Shown: positions 56,093 to 64,000 of the stretch, piece after piece | How the letters are laid out: each line of letters begins with the position of its first letter | How positions within the stretch are numbered: position 1 is the stretch's first letter | Assembly (NCBI RefSeq): GCF_036186745.1 | Contig: NZ_CP108086.1 | Coordinates: forward strand, 1,054,001 to 1,118,000 | Source of the DNA: Microbispora hainanensis | GTDB taxonomy: Bacteria; Actinomycetota; Actinomycetes; Streptosporangiales; Streptosporangiaceae | Reading direction: 5' to 3' | DNA length: 64,000 nt | The notes under the pieces: model-generated | What the model was told of the DNA's origin: nothing | What the model saw: only the letters and a program-made list of their open reading frames with translations | Database searches by the model: none | Position numbers and translations under genes: made by a program

Positions 56093-56599
56093 ATGGGAAC
56101 ACCGCCGCCTCCGGGAAACCCGTACGAGGAACCGAGGATTCCCTGGACGCCCCCGCCCTTCGGGCAGACGGCGCCGCGGCTCGCCGGCCGCTGGCGCCGC
56201 CTGTTCGCCGGGATCACCGACACCGTGCTCGTGGGGCTCGTCACCTCGCCGCTCACCGTGGACGACCTGAGGGTCGCGTACGACGGCGCGACGGAGGCGG
56301 TGGCGCGGATCCCGGTCGGCGACGGCCTTGTCGTCGGGGCGATCGGGTTCCTCTACTACTGGCTGCTCCAGTCGTTCTGGAACGGCCAGACGGTGGGCAA
56401 GAGGCTGTTCGGCATGCGCGTCGTGCGGGAGAACGGGGAGCCGGCCGGTCCCGGGCCGATCGCGGTGCGGCAGGCGGTGGAGATCGTCCTGTCCTGGCTG
56501 TGCTGCCTCGGGCTGGTGAACCTCGCGTGGATTCTGTTCGACCGCAGGAAGCAGGCCCTGCACGACAAGGCGGCGCGGACGCTCGTCGTGGACGCCTGA
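56093..56599 (+). CDS. RDD-family membrane protein
   Basis: 168 residues. Pro-rich cytoplasmic N-terminus (about 1-28), then an RDD domain: RLAGRWRRLFAGITDTVLV carries the conserved Arg and Asp. FLYYWLLQSFWNGQTVGKRLFGMRVV and VEIVLSWLCCLGLVNLAWIL give two more membrane segments. LFDRRKQALHDKAARTLVV is the conserved C-terminal RDD motif with HDK. Function is unknown in general; some family members are transport-related. ATG 56093. Confidence 0.9.
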   Translation: MGTPPPPGNPYEEPRIPWTPPPFGQTAPRLAGRWRRLFAGITDTVLVGLVTSPLTVDDLRVAYDGATEAVARIPVGDGLVVGAIGFLYYWLLQSFWNGQTVGKRLFGMRVVRENGEPAGPGPIAVRQAVEIVLSWLCCLGLVNLAWILFDRRKQALHDKAARTLVVDA

Positions 56600-56712
56600 G
56601 ACCCGCCCGCCCCACACGCCTCACGAGAACCGCGGCAACCCCTGCGAGCAGGCAAAACACCCGGAGTCGCTTCCCGGACCACATCACCTGCTCGCGTAGA
56701 GTTGCCACACAT

Positions 56713-58214
<1,502 letters not shown>

Positions 58215-58227
<13 letters not shown>

Positions 58228-58286
58228 TCCACACGGCCCCGATCGACGAGCTGGCGAGCTCAGGAGGCCGATCCTCTGATCCGCAC
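58215..58286. repeat. Duplicated 3' end of the M1 peptidase gene
   Basis: GCCGATCCCCTGATCCACAC (58215-58234, containing the stop TGA at 58225-58227) recurs as a copy with two differences at 58267-58286. A 12-bp CGAGCTCAGGAG repeat (58255 and 58300) accompanies it. The offset of 52 bp is out of frame. Confidence 0.65.
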
Positions 58287-58304
58287 CGTCCTGATCACAC
58301 GAGC

Positions 58305-59519
58305 TCAGGAGAACAGCAGCTTGTAGCCGTCCCGCCGCAGGGCGCTGAGCACCTCGTCGCAGTGCGCCGGGCCGCGGGTCTCCAGTTGCAGCAGGACCTC
58401 GGCCTCCTCCAGGTGCAGCCGGGAGCCGAACCGCTCGTGCACCACGTCGAGCACGTTCGCGCCGAGGTCGGCCAGCCGGGCCAGCAGCGCGGCCAGCGCC
58501 CCGGGGCGGTCGGTCAGCCGGATGCGGAAGGCCAGGTAGCGGCCCGCCGCCGCCAGGCCGTGCCGCAGCACCCTGGCCAGCAGCAGCGGGTCGATGTTGC
58601 CGCCCGACAGCACGACGACCACCGGCGGCTCGAACGCGTGCGGCTGGTCGAGCAGCGCCGCGACCCCCGCCACCCCGGCCGGCTCCACCAGCAGCTTCGA
58701 GCGTTCGAGGCACAGCAGCAGGGCCCGCGACAGCGACTCCTCCGAGACCGTCACGACGCTGTCGACCAGATAGTGGATCAGCTCGAACGGCAGGTCGCCC
58801 GGCCGCCCGACCGCGATGCCGTCCGCCATCGTCGACGCGGGCTCGACCATGACCGGCCGGCCCGCGGCCAGCGAGTCGGGATAGGCCGCGGCCCGCTCGG
58901 CCTGCACGCCCACCACCTTGATCCCCGGGCGCTGGGACTTCACCGCGAGCGCGACCCCCGCCGCGAGACCGCCGCCGCCGATGGGCAGCACGATCGTGGC
59001 CGTGCCGGGAAGCTGCTCCAGGATCTCCAGGCCGACCGTGCCCTGCCCGGCCACCACGTCGGGGTGATCGAACGGGTGGATGAACACCGCGCCGGTCCTG
59101 TCGGCGTGCTCCCTGGCCGCCCGCAGGGCCTCGTCGACCGTGTGCCCCGCGAAGATCACGTCCGCGCCGTACGCCCGTGTGGCCTCCACCTTCGGCAGCG
59201 GCGCGCCCTCGGGCATGTAGACGGTCGACTTTGCCCCGACCAGCGACGAGCCCAGCGCCACGCCCTGCGCGTGGTTGCCCGCGCTGGCCGCCACCACGCC
59301 CCTGGCCCGCTCCTCCTCGCTCAGCCGCGCGATCCGCACGTACGCCCCGCGGACCTTGAACGACCCGGCCCGCTGGAGGTTCTCGCATTTGAGGTGCACC
59401 GAGCCGCCGACGATCTCCGACAGCACCCGTGAGTGCAGGACGGGCGTCTGCGCCGCCACTTCCGACAGCAACTCGCGTGCGGCGACGACGTCCTCGTACG
59501 TCACCTGTGGGACAGCCAT
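58305..59519 (-). CDS. ilvA: Threonine ammonia-lyase (dehydratase) with C-terminal ACT-like domain
   Basis: 404 residues. The PLP-dependent fold-type II core (about 1-320) has Lys55 in SFKVRGAY (Schiff-base lysine), SAGNHAQGVAL, GGGGLAAGVALAV (phosphate-binding glycine loop) and VVVLSGGNID. A C-terminal ACT-type domain (about 335-404, RLTDRPGALAALLARLADL) suits feedback control, as in biosynthetic or catabolic threonine dehydratases. It makes 2-oxobutyrate, feeding isoleucine synthesis. ATG 59519 is chosen over 59552. Length fits the 400-residue TdcB/IlvA-like actinobacterial type. Confidence 0.92.
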   Translation of the reverse strand: MAVPQVTYEDVVAARELLSEVAAQTPVLHSRVLSEIVGGSVHLKCENLQRAGSFKVRGAYVRIARLSEEERARGVVAASAGNHAQGVALGSSLVGAKSTVYMPEGAPLPKVEATRAYGADVIFAGHTVDEALRAAREHADRTGAVFIHPFDHPDVVAGQGTVGLEILEQLPGTATIVLPIGGGGLAAGVALAVKSQRPGIKVVGVQAERAAAYPDSLAAGRPVMVEPASTMADGIAVGRPGDLPFELIHYLVDSVVTVSEESLSRALLLCLERSKLLVEPAGVAGVAALLDQPHAFEPPVVVVLSGGNIDPLLLARVLRHGLAAAGRYLAFRIRLTDRPGALAALLARLADLGANVLDVVHERFGSRLHLEEAEVLLQLETRGPAHCDEVLSALRRDGYKLLFS

Positions 59520-59556
59520 GCGCCAATCATCACAGGTTCCGGAAGGCGACATGCCT

Positions 59557-60525
59557 TCAGAGCCCGGGTGACCAATAACTGTCTCCGGCGATGACGAGGG
59601 CGGCGGCGCCGACGAGACCGGCCTCCTGACCGAGCGAGGCGGGCACGACCCGCACCCGCTCGGCGAACCCCATCCGGGTGTGCTCCCGCAGGGCCTCCTC
59701 CAGGGGCCCGAACAGCAGGTCGCCCGCCTGGCTGAGCCCGCCGCCGACGGTCACGAGATCGAGGTCGCACAGGTTGACGGCCGAGGCGATCGCGATGCCC
59801 AGGGCGCGCCCCGCGCGGGTCATCGCGGCCAGCGCGATCGGGTCGCCCGCCGCGGCGTCGGCGGCCAGCCTGCGCGCGGTCGCCGTCCCCTCCTCCTGGT
59901 AGAGCCCATCACGCGTGACCTCGGCTTTCGGCGACCAGCCCTGGGCGAGCGCCCAGGCGGCGAGGCCGGGGCCGCGGGCGATCGCCTCCAGGCAGCCGTA
60001 GCCGCCGCAGCCGCACGGCGGGCCCTCGGGATCGACCACGACGTGGCCGATGTGACCCGCGTTGCCCGTTCCGCCGTCGATGAGCCTGCCGCCGAGGACC
60101 AGCCCGCCGCCGACCCCGGTCGACACGACCATCCCCAGCATGGCCGCGCTCCCCCGCCCGGCGCCGCGCCAGTGCTCGGCGACGGCCAGGCAGATCGCGT
60201 CGTTGTGGATGCGGACCGGGACGCCGGGAAAGCGCCCGGCGAGCCTGCCGCGCAGCGGGAATCCCCGCCAGCCGCCCATGTTGAGCGGCGAGACCTCCCC
60301 CTCGGGCCAGGTCATCGGGCCGCCGCAGCCGACGCCCACCCCGGCGATGGCGTCGGGCACGTCCAGCCGGTCGAGCACGCCGGTCAGCGTCCGCCACAGC
60401 GTCTCGGCGTCGGCGCCCTGCGGAGTGGCGGCCCGCTCGGCGGCCACGACCCGCCCGTCCGGCTCCACCAGTCCCACCGCGAACTTCGTGCCGCCGATGT
60501 CGACGGCCAGGGTGAGGTCGCTCAC
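59557..60525 (-). CDS. ROK-family sugar kinase
   Basis: 322 residues. N-terminal ATP motif VDIGGTKFAVGLV, substrate region NDAICLAVAEHW and the ROK signature with zinc site GCGGYGCLEA. It phosphorylates a hexose or N-acetylhexosamine, probably glucose by similarity to actinobacterial glucokinases. GTG 60525 overlaps the FIST gene stop by 4 bp (GTGA), so it is translationally coupled to that sensor. No ROK-type DNA-binding domain precedes the kinase, so it is an enzyme rather than a repressor. Confidence 0.9.
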   Translation of the reverse strand: MSDLTLAVDIGGTKFAVGLVEPDGRVVAAERAATPQGADAETLWRTLTGVLDRLDVPDAIAGVGVGCGGPMTWPEGEVSPLNMGGWRGFPLRGRLAGRFPGVPVRIHNDAICLAVAEHWRGAGRGSAAMLGMVVSTGVGGGLVLGGRLIDGGTGNAGHIGHVVVDPEGPPCGCGGYGCLEAIARGPGLAAWALAQGWSPKAEVTRDGLYQEEGTATARRLAADAAAGDPIALAAMTRAGRALGIAIASAVNLCDLDLVTVGGGLSQAGDLLFGPLEEALREHTRMGFAERVRVVPASLGQEAGLVGAAALVIAGDSYWSPGL

Positions 60526-61748
60526 GCACCCGCTCCCCTGCCGGTGGACAGTCCCGTGCCGCTGGAGAATCCGGAGCCGCTGGAGAAGACGAGCAGCGAC
60601 GCGGTGAAGCCGTGCACGTGGTTGTGCCCGCTGACCGGCCCGACCTCGCCCGCGGCGAAGAACCCCGCCACCCCGATCGGCCCCAGCGTCTCGCGTACGG
60701 CGAGCGCGTCGTGGTCGGGCGTGCCGAACATGCCCGAGCCCCTGCCGTTGCAGGAGAACAGCAGTGCCCCCTCGACCCGGCCGGGCTGCTGCTGCAGATG
60801 GGCGTCGAGCAGCTCGTAGAGGTCCTCGTCGGCGGTCTCGGCGTCCCTGACCTGGAACCGCACCGTCCTGCCGATCTCGATGACGTCGCCGACGGCCACC
60901 GCCTCGCGTTCGGGGTCGATGCCGATGACCCCGCGGATCAGGAAGTCGCCGCGCTCGTGGCGCTCGGCGTACTCGTCCATGGCGATGCCGATCTGTAAGC
61001 CGGCGGCCACCAGGTCGCGGTCCTCCTCGTCGAGGGCGCTGACGATGTCCTCCAGCCGCGCCAGCGCCGGTTGACCGGCCAGCTCGAGCAGCACGTTGTC
61101 CTCCGCCCGGGTGACGACCATGGACGGGCCGATGGGCCGGCAGCCCTGGCTGACGACCGTCCCGATGTTCACCTCGCCACCGATGATCACACCGATCGCG
61201 CCGGAGTCGTGCACCTCGCCGTTGGCGAACAGCCGTACGGAGCCACGGCCCTGGAGCCCGTTGGCCAGGCCGCCCACGATCGGCAGATCGCCCATCACCT
61301 CGTGGGAGTGCTCGATGAACGCGTCGGTGGGGAAGCTGTAGGGGTCGGCGAGCAGGATCGCGGCCCGGTCGTCGGGGACGCGCTCGGGCAGCCCCACGAC
61401 CACGAACCTGTCCTCCGTCCTCAGCGTCTCCAGGGCGAAGGTGTCGATCCTGGCGCCGCCGAGGGAGGCCGCCCACGCGCTCACGGCGGGGGTCAGCTCC
61501 ACGCCCTGGCCGTGCCCGATCACGCCGGTCGCACTGCAGCCGATCACGTCGGCCCCGGACGCGACGGACATCGCCCGCCGCCCCGCGCTGGCCACGTCGT
61601 CCGGGTCGTCCCCACAGACGAAGAAACACACCAGATCTGGCGGACCCGACAGGCCGGCCAACGCCTGGCGTACGGCCGTCTCGGCCGCTTCCACCAGGTT
61701 GGCGCCCACGGCGAGACCGTCGGCGAAGCGGCTCGTCAATACCGCCAT
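60522..61748 (-). CDS. FIST-domain sensor protein
   Basis: 408 residues. FIST_N domain (about 20-220: GADVIGCSATGVIGHGQ, VVGLPERVPDDRAAIL, PIVGGLANGLQG) and FIST_C domain (about 240-400: GRTVRFQVRDAETADED, FSCNGRGSGMFGTPDHD, VAGFFAAGEVGPV). FIST proteins are intracellular sensors thought to bind amino acids or other small molecules, usually as input to signalling proteins. Here there is no attached output domain. The C-terminus is Gly/Ser-rich (SGSGFSSGTGLSTGRG). ATG 61748. It overlaps the ROK kinase gene by 4 bp, an unusual partnership. Confidence 0.9.
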   Translation of the reverse strand: MAVLTSRFADGLAVGANLVEAAETAVRQALAGLSGPPDLVCFFVCGDDPDDVASAGRRAMSVASGADVIGCSATGVIGHGQGVELTPAVSAWAASLGGARIDTFALETLRTEDRFVVVGLPERVPDDRAAILLADPYSFPTDAFIEHSHEVMGDLPIVGGLANGLQGRGSVRLFANGEVHDSGAIGVIIGGEVNIGTVVSQGCRPIGPSMVVTRAEDNVLLELAGQPALARLEDIVSALDEEDRDLVAAGLQIGIAMDEYAERHERGDFLIRGVIGIDPEREAVAVGDVIEIGRTVRFQVRDAETADEDLYELLDAHLQQQPGRVEGALLFSCNGRGSGMFGTPDHDALAVRETLGPIGVAGFFAAGEVGPVSGHNHVHGFTASLLVFSSGSGFSSGTGLSTGRGAGA

Positions 61749-61909
61749 GTCTCGCCCTCTCTTCCTCCGCGACAGAGTTTCCTTGGGCCGATTCTCCCCA
61801 CTGAACGGAGGACAACGCACAGGCCGCCCGTCCAATTGGCCCCGCGGCCCACAGCCGTGTCTTCAAACCCGGCTGCCGGATCGCCTGATGGGGACGTAGG
61901 CTCGACTCC

Positions 61910-63319
61910 GTGCACAAATCGCCCACGCCTGCCCCTAGCACTCTGCGTGAACTGCGCGAGAGTGGACACCGATACCGTACGGTCAAGGCCGAGATCAGGG
62001 AGAACCTCCTGGCCCGGCTGCGGGCCGGCGAGACCCGGTTCCCCGGCATCGTCGGCTTCGACGACACCGTCCTGCCCCATCTGGAGAGGGCGCTGATCGC
62101 CGGGCACGACCTCGTGCTGCTCGGCGAGCGCGGCCAGGGCAAGACCCGCCTGATCCGCACGATCACCGGCCTGCTCGACGAGTGGTCGCCCGTGGTCGAG
62201 GGCTGCGAGATCAACGACCATCCGTACGAGCCGGTCTGCGTCCGATGCCGCCGGCTCGCCGCCACCCACGGCGACGACCTGCCGGTCGCCTGGAAGCACC
62301 GTGAGGACCGGTACGGCGAGAAGCTGGCCACCCCGGACACCTCGGTCGGCGACCTCATCGGCGACGTCGACCCCATCAAGATCGCCGAGGGCCGCACGCT
62401 CGGCGACCCCGAGACGGTCCACTACGGCCTGGTCCCCCGGACCAACCGGGGCGTCTTCTCCGTCAACGAGCTGCCCGACCTGGCCGAGCGCATCCAGGTG
62501 GCGCTGCTCAACGTGCTGGAGGAGCGCGACATCCAGGTCCGCGGCTACAACCTGCGCCTGCCCCTCGACATCCTGCTGATCGCCAGCGCGAACCCCGAGG
62601 ACTACACCAACCGCGGCCGGATCATCACCCCGCTGAAGGACCGCTTCGGCGCGGAGATCCGCACGCACTACCCCCGCACCATCGAGGACGAGCTGGTCCT
62701 GATCCGCCAGGAGGCCGACCTCGGCGCCCTCGGCGCGGACCTGCCCGACCACCTGGTGGAGGTGATCGCCCGGTTCACCCGCCTGGTGCGCGAGTCCACC
62801 GCGGTCGACTCCCGCTCGGGCGTGTCGGCCCGCTTCTCGATCGCCGCCGCCGAGACCGCCGCCGCCTCCGCCGTACGGCGGGCCGCGCTGACCGGGGAGG
62901 AACGGCCGGTCACCCGGGTCTGCGACCTGCCCGGCGTGGTCCACACGCTGCGCGGCAAGGTCGAGTTCGAGGTCAGCGAGGAGGGGCGGGAGATCGACGT
63001 GCTCGCCCACCTGCTGCGCCGCGCGACGGCCGAGACCTTCCGCGCCTCGCTCGGCGGCGCCGATCTCGCGCCGCTGCTCGACAAGTTCGGCGAGGGCGCG
63101 CAGGTCGAGTCGGGCGAGCTGGTGCCGGCCCACGAGCTGCTGCGCAGGATCGGGCGCGTCGAGGGCCTGTCGAAGATCATGACGCGGCTCGGCATGGGCG
63201 AGGGCGACGAGTCGCCCGGCCACGCCGCCGCCGCGCTGGAGTTCACGCTGGAGGGCCTCTACCTGATGCGCAGGCTGTCCAAGGACGAGACCGACGGCGG
63301 TTCCGTCTACCGGACCTGA
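61910..63319 (+). CDS. MoxR-like AAA+ ATPase (magnesium-chelatase-subunit-like)
   Basis: 469 residues. AAA+ core: Walker A GERGQGKT (about 72-79), GVFSVNELPDLAERIQ (Walker B/NE), and sensor region ASANPEDYTNRGRIITPLKDRF. An insertion with GCEINDHPYEPVCVRCRR carries three cysteines and a histidine that could bind metal. The C-terminal helical lid follows. Such ATPases pair with VWA proteins as chaperone-like machines that insert metals or remodel complexes. The next gene encodes the likely partner. GTG 61910. Target unknown. Confidence 0.92.
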   Translation: MHKSPTPAPSTLRELRESGHRYRTVKAEIRENLLARLRAGETRFPGIVGFDDTVLPHLERALIAGHDLVLLGERGQGKTRLIRTITGLLDEWSPVVEGCEINDHPYEPVCVRCRRLAATHGDDLPVAWKHREDRYGEKLATPDTSVGDLIGDVDPIKIAEGRTLGDPETVHYGLVPRTNRGVFSVNELPDLAERIQVALLNVLEERDIQVRGYNLRLPLDILLIASANPEDYTNRGRIITPLKDRFGAEIRTHYPRTIEDELVLIRQEADLGALGADLPDHLVEVIARFTRLVRESTAVDSRSGVSARFSIAAAETAAASAVRRAALTGEERPVTRVCDLPGVVHTLRGKVEFEVSEEGREIDVLAHLLRRATAETFRASLGGADLAPLLDKFGEGAQVESGELVPAHELLRRIGRVEGLSKIMTRLGMGEGDESPGHAAAALEFTLEGLYLMRRLSKDETDGGSVYRT

Positions 63320-63417
63320 GCCGGGGCGGGCCCCGTCCCACTACCCACCGAACAAACTCCCGCCCGTCCCGCCGGACTTCGGCAAGGGCGGGTGGCCCTG
63401 AAAGGTTGCGTGGTCGC

Positions 63418-64000
63418 GTGTCCTACGTCTACGGGGAGTATCGCGACGGGCCGGATCCGCTGGCTCCGCCCTACGACGTGCGCTCGGCGCTGGACGACAT
63501 GGGCGACGCCATCCTGTCCGGCTCGACGCCGATGGACGCGCTGCGCGACCTGCTGCGGCGCGGGCTCCCCGGCGCTCCCGACCGCCGCGGCCTGGACGAC
63601 CTGCTCCGCCAGGTGCGGCGGCGCCGCCGCGAGCTGCGGGAGAACACCCGGCTCGACGGCACGCTGGAGCGCGTGCGCGCCCTGCTCGACAAGGCGATCG
63701 GGCAGGAGCGGGCCGAGCTGTTCCCGGATCCCTCCGACGACGCCCGCTTCCGTGAGGCGGCGCTCGACGCGCTGCCCTCGGACACGGCGCGGGCGGTCCA
63801 GGAGCTGGCCGACTACGACTGGCGGTCGGCCGCCGCGCGGCAGACGTTCGAGGAGCTGCGCGACCTGCTGCGCCGGGAGGTCCTCGACAGCCAGTTCCGC
63901 GGCATGCGCGACGCGCTGGCCAACCCCGATCCGGCCGCGATGGAGCGGGTCCGGCAGATGATGTCGGACCTCAACGACATGCTGGACCGCGACGCCCGGG
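63418..64000 (+). CDS. Probable VWA-type partner of the MoxR-like ATPase (N-terminal part, cut by window edge)
   Basis: GTG 63418 begins MSYVYGEYRDGPDPLAPPYD and runs off the right edge (at least 194 residues). The visible part is helical and Arg/Leu/Asp-rich (LRQVRRRRRELRENTRL, VRALLDKAIGQERAELF, QTFEELRDLLRREVLDSQF), with no metal motif yet. In this position after a MoxR-like ATPase, a C-terminal von Willebrand A domain is expected beyond the edge. That assignment is by context. Confidence 0.7.
   Translation, partial: MSYVYGEYRDGPDPLAPPYDVRSALDDMGDAILSGSTPMDALRDLLRRGLPGAPDRRGLDDLLRQVRRRRRELRENTRLDGTLERVRALLDKAIGQERAELFPDPSDDARFREAALDALPSDTARAVQELADYDWRSAAARQTFEELRDLLRREVLDSQFRGMRDALANPDPAAMERVRQMMSDLNDMLDRDAR

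Noticed and set aside
60526-62397. Upstream extension of the ROK kinase to 946 residues
   Set aside because: The extra 624 residues are a shadow of the FIST gene and part of the MoxR gene; GTG 60525 directly precedes the ATP motif and overlaps the FIST stop.

Overview
This is a high-GC actinomycete chromosome segment. A mycothiol conjugate amidase gene (mca), the greA / DUF4307 / mca order, actinobacterial DUF4245 and DUF1707 proteins, GTP-dependent PEP carboxykinase and many GTG or apparently leaderless starts all fit a filamentous actinomycete, probably of the Streptosporangiaceae type. That placement is inferred from gene content; no rRNA or tRNA gene was seen.

Layout. 1-4.7 kb: N-terminal part of asparagine synthetase (asnB, cut by the left edge), xseB, a DUF4245 membrane protein, a TetR regulator, glpX and a DUF1707 protein. 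4.7-11.0 kb: a large NB-ARC/LuxR regulator, an MFS carrier, a divergent MocR regulator / EamA exporter pair, and a small membrane protein overlapping the end of the exporter. 11.2-20.9 kb: two unrelated fumarases (iron-sulfur class I and class II fumC) bracket two Ser/Thr kinases and a 974-residue NACHT-type ATPase. A five-unit ~60 bp tandem repeat lies upstream of the NACHT gene. 21.0-27.4 kb: a tightly packed five-gene unit (3-hydroxybutyrate dehydrogenase, GAF/PucR-type regulator, MHS-family symporter, secreted hydrolase, cytoplasmic hydrolase) that reads as a degradation and uptake module for a hydroxybutyrate-like ester. 27.4-33.1 kb: a large glycosyltransferase, a lytic transglycosylase, and a response regulator / sensor kinase / lipoprotein operon; a perfect CRP-type palindrome lies in the divergent gap. 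33.2-37.5 kb: PhoH-like ATPase, isoprenyl transferase and pckG. 37.8-43.4 kb: a hypothetical protein divergent from a DHA2 drug exporter with its TetR, a quinone-oxidoreductase-like enzyme divergent from a second TetR with a doubled operator, and an NlpC/P60 peptidase. 43.5-49.4 kb: greA, DUF4307, mca, a 55-residue membrane protein, a small acetyltransferase, an unknown protein, a GlxA-type regulator and a saccharopine-dehydrogenase-like enzyme. 49.6-58.2 kb: YyaL-type thioredoxin-domain protein, class A penicillin-binding protein, Lrp/AsnC regulator divergent from 4-hydroxyphenylpyruvate dioxygenase (hpd), RDD protein and a secreted M1 peptidase. 58.3-64 kb: threonine dehydratase, a ROK sugar kinase overlapping a FIST sensor, and a MoxR-like ATPase followed by its partner protein (cut by the right edge).

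Most of the window is core metabolism, envelope and regulation. The most accessory-looking item is the NACHT ATPase with its repeat-bearing upstream region. Other points of interest are the hydroxybutyrate-like catabolic unit, several clean operator palindromes in divergent promoters, and short duplications of gene 3' ends that include the stop codon (four genes between 46 and 58.3 kb).
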